Shown here: positions 8,647-16,437 of the stretch, in pieces
Position numbering within the stretch: position 1 is the stretch's first letter
Layout: each line of letters starts with the position of its first letter
NCBI GenBank assembly: GCA_017523995.1
Contig: JAFWUX010000152.1
Span: forward strand, 1-55,859
Direction of reading: 5' to 3'
Length of the DNA: 55,859 nucleotides
From: Oscillospiraceae bacterium
Lineage (GTDB): Bacteria; Bacillota_A; Clostridia; Oscillospirales; Ruminococcaceae
Translations under genes and position numbers: made by a program
The notes under the pieces: generated by a model
Database searches by the model: none
Told to the model about the DNA's origin: nothing
The model's input: only the letters and a program-made list of their open reading frames with translations

Positions 8647-10518
8647 TCATTCCGCAATATCATGAAAATAGACCTTATACCACACAAGGAACATGTACAC
8701 CGTCCAGATCTTGCGGCTGTAATCGCCCTTGCCGTTCTTATGGTTATCGAGAAGCTTCACAAGCTGCTCCGTATGGAAAAACTGCTCTGCATCCGGCGAG
8801 ACAAAGGCTGTCCGCACCGTGTTGTAGCAGTCATCCTGCTTCAGCCACACGCGGATCGGCACGGGGAAGCCGAGCTTCTTTTTCGCCGCGGTATCCGCAG
8901 TCTCCGGCGGGGTATCGCGCTTTGCCGCAAGCCGCATCGCATATTTTGTCGTATAGGGTGTTTTGTCATCCGTCGCAACGCGGTGCGTCACGCGGAATTT
9001 TGTCGGGATCTGCTCCGCAACATGCATCAGCTCTTTGTCAAGGAACGGCACGCGCAGTTCCAGCGAATGCGCCATGCTCATCTTATCCGCTTTCAGCAGG
9101 ATATCGCCGGTCATCCAGAGGTGCAGATCGAGATACTGCATCTTCGTGACGGCATCCTGATCGGTGACCTTGTCGTAGAACGGCTTTGTCACCGCGGTCG
9201 GATCGGGCGCGCCGGTCGGCTCTTTCAGCAGCGCCTTGCGCTCTGCCGGCGTGAACATATAAGCATTGCCGATGAAGCGCTCCTCAAGCGTTCTGCCCTT
9301 GCGGACAAGGAAGTTTCTGCCGCGCTTTGCAGGGAGCACGCTCGCCGCATTCGCAATGCCGCGCCGCAGTCCCATGGGCAGCCGGTCGTACCATGTCGCA
9401 TCCGGCTCGCTGTAAACATTGTAGCCGCCGAACAGCTCGTCCGCGCCCTCGCCGGAGAGCACGACCTTGACCTGCTCCGCCGCCAGCTTGCAGACGAAAT
9501 ACAGCGCGATGCAGGACGGATCCGCGAGCGGCTCGTCCATCTGATACTGGATCTTCGGCAGCACATCCCAGTATTCCTGCTGCGTGATGACATGGCTGAA
9601 ATTCTCCTTGCCGATCGCGCGGGAAAAGCGCTTTGCCCAGCCGATCTCGTTGTACTTCTCATCCGAGCCGAATCCGACCGTAAAGGTCTTGTCCACATTC
9701 GCAACTGCTGCGACATAGCTCGAATCGACACCGGATGACAGGAAACTGCCGACCTCAACATCCGCGATCTTATGCGCCGCGACCGAGCCGCGGAAGGTCT
9801 CGGAAATGGTCTTTACCCAGTCGCCGAGCAGCGGGGCATCGTCCGCCTCGAAATGCACATCCCAGTACCGCTGAACGGTCAGTTTGCCGTTCTTCCAGCG
9901 GAAATAATGTGCTGCGGGCAGCTTCTTGACACCCTTGAAAAAGGTATCCTCGGTCGGGGAATACTGAAAGGTGAGATACTGCTCCATCACCTCATGATTC
10001 AGCTCCTTTTTGAAATCCGGATGCGGCAGGAATGCCTTGATCTCGCTGCCGAACAGGAAGCTTTCGCCCATCTGCGCATAGTACATCGGCTTGATGCCGA
10101 AGAAATCGCGCGCGCCGAACAGCTCCTTGTTCCGTTCATCCCAGATCACAAAGGAAAACATGCCGCGCAGCCTGTTCAGCAGCTCCGCGCCGTATTCCTC
10201 ATAGCCGTGGATCAGCACCTCCGAATCTGTCTCCGTCCGGAAGGTGTGACCGGCTGCGGTCAGCTCCTCCCGGATCTCTTTATAGTTATAGATCTCACCG
10301 TTGAAGACGAGCACCATTGATCGGTCTTCGTTGAAAATGGGCTGGTCGCCCTGTTCCGTAATGTCGATGATCGAGAGCCGGCGGTGTCCGAGCGCGATCT
10401 CCCCATTGAGATACTTGCCGCCTGCATCCGGTCCGCGGTGGCGGATGCGTTCCATCATTTTCTCAAGAACGGCGTCCGCGTTTTCAATGCGGCTGGAAAA
10501 GCCAATGATTCCGCACAT
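8647..10518 (-). CDS. asnB: Asparagine synthase (glutamine-hydrolysing)
   Basis: 623 residues. The enzyme makes asparagine from aspartate, glutamine and ATP. The protein must start at MCGIIGF, because Cys2 becomes the N-terminal nucleophile of the glutaminase domain. The ATG at 10518 has AGGAGG eight bases upstream; a longer in-frame extension to 10716 is non-coding. The N-terminal glutamine amidotransferase domain (about 1-200) includes HRRLSI and NGEIYN. The synthase domain carries the ATP-pyrophosphatase loop SSGVDSS and the motif SGEGADELFGGY. The gene is first in an operon with pyrB, and both products draw on aspartate. Confidence 0.96.
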   Translation of the reverse strand: MCGIIGFSSRIENADAVLEKMMERIRHRGPDAGGKYLNGEIALGHRRLSIIDITEQGDQPIFNEDRSMVLVFNGEIYNYKEIREELTAAGHTFRTETDSEVLIHGYEEYGAELLNRLRGMFSFVIWDERNKELFGARDFFGIKPMYYAQMGESFLFGSEIKAFLPHPDFKKELNHEVMEQYLTFQYSPTEDTFFKGVKKLPAAHYFRWKNGKLTVQRYWDVHFEADDAPLLGDWVKTISETFRGSVAAHKIADVEVGSFLSSGVDSSYVAAVANVDKTFTVGFGSDEKYNEIGWAKRFSRAIGKENFSHVITQQEYWDVLPKIQYQMDEPLADPSCIALYFVCKLAAEQVKVVLSGEGADELFGGYNVYSEPDATWYDRLPMGLRRGIANAASVLPAKRGRNFLVRKGRTLEERFIGNAYMFTPAERKALLKEPTGAPDPTAVTKPFYDKVTDQDAVTKMQYLDLHLWMTGDILLKADKMSMAHSLELRVPFLDKELMHVAEQIPTKFRVTHRVATDDKTPYTTKYAMRLAAKRDTPPETADTAAKKKLGFPVPIRVWLKQDDCYNTVRTAFVSPDAEQFFHTEQLVKLLDNHKNGKGDYSRKIWTVYMFLVWYKVYFHDIAE

Positions 10519-10561
10519 ATGCTTGCCTCCTGTGTGGCGGGAATGGATTTTTGCCTTTCCT

Positions 10562-10590
10562 ATTATACTACTTTTTTCCGGATTATGCAA
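10562..10590 (-). promoter_or_regulatory. Promoter of the asnB-pyrB operon
   Basis: On the minus strand TTGCAT (10585-10590) and TATAAT (10562-10567) are separated by 17 bases, about 45 bases upstream of the asnB start. Confidence 0.75.
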
Positions 10591-10740
10591 GCCCGCAGAC
10601 AGCTCTGATCCAAAAAGATTTGCGGGCGGCTGATCGCGGGCAGAAACCGGAGCGCCGCGGAGTGAACGGGCGGAAAATCGGAGTGAACGGGATGCCCCTG
10701 ACTGTTCACTCCGCAAAAACGCCCGCTGACTGCACAGCGC

Positions 10741-10769
10741 TGGACTTTCCGCTGCGCCGCTGATATAAT
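10741..10769 (+). promoter_or_regulatory. Promoter of the GyrI-like gene
   Basis: TGGACT (10741-10746) and TATAAT (10764-10769) are separated by 17 bases and lie 39 bases before the start codon. Confidence 0.65.
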
Positions 10770-10807
10770 TGTTATAAAAATATCCGCAAGGAGAATGAGG
10801 TATTCAA

Positions 10808-11257
10808 ATGCAAATTTTGGAACAACAGGCATTGTACCTGTATGATCTGCTCTCGTGCAGGATACAGATGCCGCGCGCACGGCTTCCGGAAATGCTGCCG
10901 CGGATCCCGGAACAGCTCGGCACGCTCGGACTGCAGCAGAACGGCAGGATCCTGTTCACCGAGGATCCGGCGCAGGAGCGGAATATCGAGATCCTGATAC
11001 CGGTCAGGGGCGAGTTTGCGTCCTGCGCGCAGTATGAAAAAAAGCCGGTGTTCAAGCTGATCAACGCGGTCTCGGCACGGCACGAGGGCAGCTTTTCGGC
11101 ACTCGCCAAGACAGAGCAGCAGCTTTTGCAGTATGCGCAGGAAAAGGCATATCAGGTCATCACAGAGGTCTATTACAGCATTGTGCGCATGAATGCGGGC
11201 AATCCGGAAAACTGCATCATTGACCTGTATATCGGGGTGAATTATAACATTTTATAG
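10808..11257 (+). CDS. GyrI-like / effector-binding-domain small protein
   Basis: 149 residues, probably cytosolic. The pattern of short strands, and the C-terminal part with YYSIVRMNAGNPENCIIDLYIGV, resembles the GyrI-like effector-binding fold found alone or at the end of MerR/AraC regulators. No DNA-binding domain is present, so it would be a stand-alone ligand-binding protein; the ligand is unknown. The start has GAGG seven bases upstream and AAGGAG a little further. The gene is monocistronic, with its own promoter and terminator. The family assignment is from overall pattern only. Confidence 0.6.
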   Translation: MQILEQQALYLYDLLSCRIQMPRARLPEMLPRIPEQLGTLGLQQNGRILFTEDPAQERNIEILIPVRGEFASCAQYEKKPVFKLINAVSARHEGSFSALAKTEQQLLQYAQEKAYQVITEVYYSIVRMNAGNPENCIIDLYIGVNYNIL

Positions 11258-11308
11258 AGCAGGACAGACGGGAGGTTCCGGAACACGGAGCTGCGCCCCA
11301 AAACCGAA

Positions 11309-11348
11309 AATCCCACGGATGCAGAGCACGGTATCCGCGGGATTTTTT
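11309..11348 (+). terminator. Rho-independent terminator after the GyrI-like gene
   Basis: A 12-base-pair stem with one mismatch (AATCCCACGGAT with ATCCGCGGGATT) is followed by TTTTTT. Confidence 0.85.
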
Positions 11349-11545
11349 GTGCCGCAAAGCATGACGATGCTGCGATTTGTATGATTTTACGCAGTTTCAG
11401 GCATCTGCCCCCGCCGCTGCGATGTGCAGAAATGCGATCTATATTTTGTTAAATATTCAGGGATACCATAACCAGTTATTCCGGAATCAGGCTCTCAAAT
11501 TCTGTAAAATATTGCAGAAACAGTTTAAGATTGTATGATATTGCC

Positions 11546-11573
11546 TTGACATTTTCGGACTTTTGCTTATAAT
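11546..11573 (+). promoter_or_regulatory. Promoter of the first LRR/transglutaminase gene
   Basis: TTGACA (11546-11551) and TATAAT (11568-11573) are separated by 16 bases. Just upstream, at 11519-11530, AACAGTTTAAG resembles half of an AgrA/LytTR binding site. A second partial match, CCAGTTAT, lies near 11471, but the spacing between them is not typical. Control by the nearby LytTR regulator is therefore only a possibility. Confidence 0.65.
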
Positions 11574-11654
11574 GGACTTGTTTGCGCAAACGAAATCCAA
11601 AAAAGAGAAGGAAACCAATGGCATCGCATAGCGGTGTGATTGGGGGAGAAGATT

Positions 11655-13514
11655 ATGAAACAAAGAAAATGCGTTCTTAGCCTGACGGCAGCAGTGCTCT
11701 CTGCACTGATGATGCCTGTCAGCATGCTGTCCGCTGCGGCAGCAGAAACCGACCAGCCGAAGTACGATTCCGATTTCTACGCGCTGGATGACGACAGACT
11801 GATCAAGACAGATCTGGATAACTATGCCGAAACGCTCGCAAAATTCGGCATCGAGAACTGCAACTTTGACGGAAAGAATACTGACGCAGAGCCGAATGAT
11901 TTCTATACACTGGAATCCGAGGTCAACAAGCTCCTGCGTGAAAACAACTATGGTGATATTGTTGCAGATGCAAACACGACACGATATGACGTCAACAAGG
12001 ACAGCCACATCACGCCGGAGGATTACTGCGTTCTGCTGAAATATGTGCAGCGCGACTATGAATTTGAGATCATCAGCGGCGATGAACTGTATGCAAAGAT
12101 CACGAAATACAACGGCACGGGTGCATCCGAGATCGAAGTCCCGCGCGAGGTCTTTTTCAAGGGCAGAATTTTCCCGGTCATGGAAATCGGAAACCGTGCA
12201 TTTGCAGGACATACCGAGCTGAAAAGCATCAAGTTCCGGAATTATGTGCAGCCGGACTGGCATATCAAAAACAGCACCTCTGTGCAGATCCCGACTGCCG
12301 GAAAGGTCACTGCAAGCACCTGCCTGCGCCTCGATTCGCAGGTGTTTGACGGCTGCTCCAATCTCAAAACGCTCACGCTGCCGCAGCACACCGTCATCAA
12401 TGACGTTTCTGTTTTCAATGCTGTTCCGGCGATCAGGAATAAGTATGTGAAACCGGAAAACGGCATTCTTTATTTCAGAGATCCCGATGTGAACAACAAC
12501 ACTGTGATTGCATTTTATGTGGAAAGCAGCTTATATGATACTGCGAAAGCAGCACACAGCGTTTCGTTCGCAGAGGATACAACAAGCATCAATCTGACGA
12601 TGACATGGGCACTGCCCTATGATGACATTTACAATGTCGATATTCCGGATTCCGTCACATTTATTCAGGATTCCGCATTCGATCAGTTCAAAAAGCTGCG
12701 AACGATCAACAACGAGACCTTCCGCAGCAATACCCCTGAGATCCAGAAGCTGACGCGCCGCTATCTGTCCGCATTTGACAGCACGCTGTATACCACCGAG
12801 GAAACCCAGCGGATCATCAGCGAGCTGGAGCGTCAGATCAAAGCAGAATGCGATCCGGAAACGGATGAAATTGCCGCAGCCGTGCTCGCCGGCAAACTGA
12901 TCGCAGAGCGCGCGGAGTATTCCGATTACTATTCGCTGAACCGCAAAAATAACGATAAGCCGGCAGCTCCGGATAATCTCTGGCATTTCTCCGGCGGCTA
13001 TGAGCTTTATCAGAACGAGGAGTACTATTATAATGATCTCCTGCGCAACACAACCTATTCCGCGACTGCGGTCTACATGCTGAAAGACGAGGAGCATGAT
13101 GCATACACCGACTGCGTGGGCTTTGCACTTGCAAGCTCCCTGCTGCTCGACAAGCTCGGCATCGAGAACTACTACTGCGGTGCGCCGCAGCATGCGCTGA
13201 ACGTCGTGCGTGCGAACGGCTACTGGTTCAGCTACGATATGTCCGGCAACAGCCAGGCAGATCCGGACGATCTGAACGCGCGCAATCTGCTGACCGGAAT
13301 CGGCGGCAATATGTGCGTCAGCAACAACAACAAGTTTGAGATGTTCGCACAGTCTGCTGACAAGCAGCTGACAGAGAAGGATATCGAAGCTCCGATCCTG
13401 CAGCCGGCAGATCATTTTGCACCGCTGCTCCTGCTCAAGATGGAAAAACAGTGCAGTGATCAGTCCCGCGCGATCCTTTCCAAGGAAAACGTACACTGCA
13501 CATTCCTGAACTGA
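11655..13514 (+). CDS. Secreted LRR (BspA-like) protein with transglutaminase-like domain and dockerin-like motif
   Basis: 619 residues. The ATG at 11655 has GGGGAG eight bases upstream; an upstream in-frame TTG is less likely. Residues 1-30 form a signal peptide. A single dockerin-like calcium loop (DVNKDSHITPEDY, 112-124) is followed by BspA-type leucine-rich repeats from about 150 (IGNRAFAGHTELKSIKF). The C-terminal part looks like a transglutaminase/protease-like core with C487, H513 and D528 in the usual order. The second dockerin repeat was not found. The order of domains differs from the related protein at 16438, where the dockerin is C-terminal. It is likely exported and bound to the cell surface or a cohesin; substrate unknown. 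Confidence 0.75.
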   Translation: MKQRKCVLSLTAAVLSALMMPVSMLSAAAAETDQPKYDSDFYALDDDRLIKTDLDNYAETLAKFGIENCNFDGKNTDAEPNDFYTLESEVNKLLRENNYGDIVADANTTRYDVNKDSHITPEDYCVLLKYVQRDYEFEIISGDELYAKITKYNGTGASEIEVPREVFFKGRIFPVMEIGNRAFAGHTELKSIKFRNYVQPDWHIKNSTSVQIPTAGKVTASTCLRLDSQVFDGCSNLKTLTLPQHTVINDVSVFNAVPAIRNKYVKPENGILYFRDPDVNNNTVIAFYVESSLYDTAKAAHSVSFAEDTTSINLTMTWALPYDDIYNVDIPDSVTFIQDSAFDQFKKLRTINNETFRSNTPEIQKLTRRYLSAFDSTLYTTEETQRIISELERQIKAECDPETDEIAAAVLAGKLIAERAEYSDYYSLNRKNNDKPAAPDNLWHFSGGYELYQNEEYYYNDLLRNTTYSATAVYMLKDEEHDAYTDCVGFALASSLLLDKLGIENYYCGAPQHALNVVRANGYWFSYDMSGNSQADPDDLNARNLLTGIGGNMCVSNNNKFEMFAQSADKQLTEKDIEAPILQPADHFAPLLLLKMEKQCSDQSRAILSKENVHCTFLN

Positions 13515-13885
13515 CCGCCTGACATCCCCCTGAACATAAAGACACAGAACCGGCGTATCTTCATGATACGCCGGTTCTGTCTGTCGGGAAAGGTATCGCT
13601 AACGCGATGATTTGGAATGGGCTTTCAGCCCAAGCCTGACCAAAGGGATTGCATCCCTTTGGAATCCCGTAATAGGGAAATGCAGATGATTACTTTTCAC
13701 TATTCGCTATTCACCATTCACTTTTCACTTTTATGCTGGGAGCAATAACCCTTGTGAAGCCGCGTTTAGCGGCGTGTATTTCGACTGCTGGGACAGTCCG
13801 CGAAACCGGCTCCCGAAGGGGATTGGATGCGGGCACTGCCCGCCCCTCATTATAGATCCATCGGAGATACCGCTGTCAAACGCCG
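13515..13885. other. Gene-free block with hairpins and a Firmicutes-type intergenic repeat
   Basis: This block between two convergent genes holds a perfect 16-base-pair hairpin at 13544-13580, smaller dyads such as AAAGGGATtgcATCCCTTT near 13642, a run of TTCACTATTCGCTATTCACC-like words near 13696-13730, and CCTCATTATAGATC near 13853. Similar words recur at 54664-55190. No gene was seen. Confidence 0.6.
13544..13580. terminator. Hairpin between convergent genes, probably a bidirectional terminator
   Basis: ACAGAACCGGCGTATC pairs perfectly with GATACGCCGGTTCTGT around a five-base loop. No T run follows on either strand, so termination is inferred from position and stability only. Confidence 0.6.
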
Positions 13886-15184
13886 TCAGAGCTCCGGATT
13901 CAGCCAGAGCCCGACTTCAAGCGTGAAAATGCCGTTTTCTGCGGAAAGCGCCGCATCGCCGCCGTACTTTTTCGCCGTCCGGACAATGTTCGCAACGCCG
14001 AATCCGTGCATGCCCTTGTCCGCCTTCGAGGTCTCCACCTGATTGTGACTGCGGATCTCCACCTTTTCAAATACCGGATTCGTGATCCGCAATGTAAAAT
14101 ATCCCTGCCGGAAATCTGAATGCACCGCGATCTCTTTTTCGTCGCTGCTGCTGTCTTTTGCACATGCTTCGATCGCATTGTCGAGCGCATTTGCAAACAC
14201 TGTGCAGAGATCCGCATTCGTGATGCCGGTCGTCGGCGCAAACCCGCTGAACAGGATCTGCGCATGAGACTGCGCGGCTTTCTCGTTCTTGTCATTCAGC
14301 AGCGAATCGACAATGATATTTCCCGTATCAAAGGTCTTCCGGTGCGAGCGGCTCATCTGCGCGATCTGATCCATGTATTCACATGCGCGCGCCACTTCAT
14401 TCTCTGCGAGCAGCCCGCGCAGGCAGAGCAGATGATTCCGGTAATCATGCCGGAATGCACGAAATTCCGTGTAAATATCATTGATCTTCTGATAATACGA
14501 AACCTGATTTTCCAGCTGCTCGGAAAGGATCGCCGAGATCCGCTCCTGCTCCCGCGCCTTTGCATTGATCTTCATGATGCGCGTGATAATGTACGCCGTC
14601 ATCAGAATGACCGGCAGCAGCAGCGCGCGGGAGACCGTATTCATCGCCGGATTGACGATCGAATATTCAAACACGCTCATGAAATACAAAAAGCCGAGAA
14701 TGAGCATGCAAAGTCTGCGCGGGATCTGCGAAAGGCTTTCCGCGATGACCTCCGCATTGTTTTTCCGCCGGATATACAGCAGCGCCGCCGCCGTGAGCAC
14801 CAGCTCCGCGGCACATGCGGCAAAATTCAGCGGCAGCCAGTCGGTCGTGAACAGCTTTACAATATTGGAATAGTTCGCATTCAGCGCAAAGGACAGAATG
14901 CTGATATACAGCATGGAAATCTTTTTGCAGCGGAACGCAGCCGCATAGCAGCCTGCGCGCAGCAGCATCAGCAGCACCGGCACCAGCAGGATCAGGAGCT
15001 TCGGCAGACCGGAGCTCGGAAACAGCAGAACCAGCTGCGGAACAGCGCTCAGCGCGGCTGCAAGGAACAGGACGATCCTGCTCTCGCTGCGTTCAAATCC
15101 GCAGGCGGTGCGGACAAGCCGGAGAAATGCGGCATTCTGGATCAGTGCGAGAAGATAGAATGCTCCGTACACCATGCAGATCAC
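13886..15184 (-). CDS. AgrC-like sensor histidine kinase (GHKL type)
   Basis: 432 residues. The N-terminal 200 residues form about six membrane segments. After them come a coiled linker, the phosphoacceptor region FRAFRHDYRNH with H246, an N-box NALDNAIEA and a glycine-rich GFGVANI region. This is the layout of peptide-sensing AgrC/ComD kinases. The GTG start at 15184 overlaps the stop of the regulator gene (GTGA), so the two are translationally coupled; ATG at 15175 is an alternative. No agrB or agrD-like gene lies nearby, so the signal is unknown. Confidence 0.9.
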   Translation of the reverse strand: MICMVYGAFYLLALIQNAAFLRLVRTACGFERSESRIVLFLAAALSAVPQLVLLFPSSGLPKLLILLVPVLLMLLRAGCYAAAFRCKKISMLYISILSFALNANYSNIVKLFTTDWLPLNFAACAAELVLTAAALLYIRRKNNAEVIAESLSQIPRRLCMLILGFLYFMSVFEYSIVNPAMNTVSRALLLPVILMTAYIITRIMKINAKAREQERISAILSEQLENQVSYYQKINDIYTEFRAFRHDYRNHLLCLRGLLAENEVARACEYMDQIAQMSRSHRKTFDTGNIIVDSLLNDKNEKAAQSHAQILFSGFAPTTGITNADLCTVFANALDNAIEACAKDSSSDEKEIAVHSDFRQGYFTLRITNPVFEKVEIRSHNQVETSKADKGMHGFGVANIVRTAKKYGGDAALSAENGIFTLEVGLWLNPEL

Positions 15185-15891
15185 CCCGCCGCGAAGTGAT
15201 AGCGCTTGATGTAATCCTGAAACGCCTTGCGGAACGGCGTGCGCTTCAGCTTGCTCAGGAGCGCCTTTTCCTGATTATCCAGCATGATCGTCGTTTCCGT
15301 GTGCGACGTCACATGCCGGAAGCCGACCAGATAGGTGCGGTGGCTCCGGAAAAAGCGGTCTTCGGGCAGCTGGCTTTCCAGCTCGGCGAGTGTTTTTTTG
15401 TAGACAAAGCCTTCCTCGGTCGTGCGGATATAGCAGTATTTGTCGGATGCCTCCGCATAAATAATGTCGTCGATGTTCACGCGCTTCGTGCAGTCGCCGT
15501 CCTTGATGACGATATACTGATCGGTCTCCTGCTCGGCGAGGAAATCGTCGAGCGCTGCGGAGAGCTTTTCCGGATCAATCGGCTTGACCAGAAAGCGGTA
15601 TGCATGGACGGAAAATGTATCGAACACGATATGCGGAAAGCTGGTCAGGAAAATGACCGGCGTTTCGATCCCGAGCTTACGCAGTTTCTTTGCAGTTTCC
15701 AATCCGTCCAGAACCTTCATCTGATAATCCATGAAGATCAGGTCATAGTCATAGGGATTGATGAGCAGTTCATTTCCGCCCGTAAAATCCGTGTAGGACA
15801 TGACCAGATTCCGCTTTTGCGCATAGCGGTTCAATTGCTTTTTCAGAAGGTCGTGCATCGGTAATTCATCGTCGCAGATTGCAATTTTCAT
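15181..15891 (-). CDS. LytTR-family response regulator
   Basis: 236 residues. The receiver domain (1-120) has D7 and D8, the phosphoacceptor D55 in LIFMDYQM, and K103 in FLVKP. The C-terminal LytTR DNA-binding domain covers about 130-230 (IIYAEASDKYCYI, FFRSHRTYLV). It is the partner of the downstream histidine kinase, with which it overlaps by four bases. GAGGAAAA precedes the start. Nearby surface genes at 11655 and 16438 are plausible targets, but no clear pair of binding repeats was found. Confidence 0.93.
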   Translation of the reverse strand: MKIAICDDELPMHDLLKKQLNRYAQKRNLVMSYTDFTGGNELLINPYDYDLIFMDYQMKVLDGLETAKKLRKLGIETPVIFLTSFPHIVFDTFSVHAYRFLVKPIDPEKLSAALDDFLAEQETDQYIVIKDGDCTKRVNIDDIIYAEASDKYCYIRTTEEGFVYKKTLAELESQLPEDRFFRSHRTYLVGFRHVTSHTETTIMLDNQEKALLSKLKRTPFRKAFQDYIKRYHFAAG

Positions 15892-15981
15892 ATTCTGTTT
15901 TCCTCGTTATTTCGTAAAATTTGTGTACTGAAAATGTGAAATTTGATCCTTGCGGAACGTGCTGAAAAGTATCCCGAATCT

Positions 15982-16010
15982 ATCCTAACACAAATTTTTG
16001 CTTTTGTCAA
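15982..16010 (-). promoter_or_regulatory. Promoter of the two-component operon
   Basis: On the minus strand TTGACA (16005-16010) and TAGGAT (15982-15987) are separated by 17 bases, about 90 bases before the regulator start. Confidence 0.7.
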
Positions 16011-16354
16011 CCGCCGATGCTGAAAAAAGGGAAAAACAGGAGAATATCCGAAAGAAACGCACTTCAAAATGAAATTAAAATGCAGAATAAAAGAATATAG
16101 CCGAAACATATTTGCAATTTGGATTTTTATTATAGATTTGTGAATGCAGTGGGAAGGGACAGTACCGGAGCATGCCATTTCCTGCTGTTTGCAGCATTTT
16201 GCAATAGTGCGACAAAATTGCGCTGCCCGATCGTGTTTGTTGTATATATTTATATTTTGTATAAGAAATAAAGGCGGTAGGCATATTTCTAAAATACGTA
16301 AATACGTGAATATTAATAGAAATTGTATAATAAATCATATATAATGATATTGAC
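16011..16354. other. Divergent intergenic region without a gene
   Basis: This A+T-rich stretch lies between divergent promoters. It contains the direct repeat AATACGTAAATACGTGAAT near 16293. Short frames on both strands lack ribosome binding sites and were not accepted as genes, although an unseen signalling peptide for the AgrC-like kinase cannot be excluded. Confidence 0.4.
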
Positions 16355-16383
16355 TTGACTATTTTGCGATTTTGTAGTATAAT
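16355..16383 (+). promoter_or_regulatory. Promoter of the dockerin/transglutaminase gene
   Basis: TTGACT (16355-16360) and TATAAT (16378-16383) are separated by 17 bases. Confidence 0.82.
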
Positions 16384-16437
16384 ATAGCCTGCGCCGTGGG
16401 TGGCGTAAATTTTTCAACCAGAAAGGAAACGAAATAA

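Noticed and set aside
7594..9738. A 714-codon plus-strand frame across pyrB and asnB
   Set aside because: Both minus-strand genes have full catalytic motifs and good ribosome sites; the plus-strand product has none.
16144..16344. A 66-codon plus-strand frame as AgrD-like peptide precursor
   Set aside because: No ribosome site, no typical amphipathic leader or conserved C-terminal acidic tail, and no AgrB nearby.
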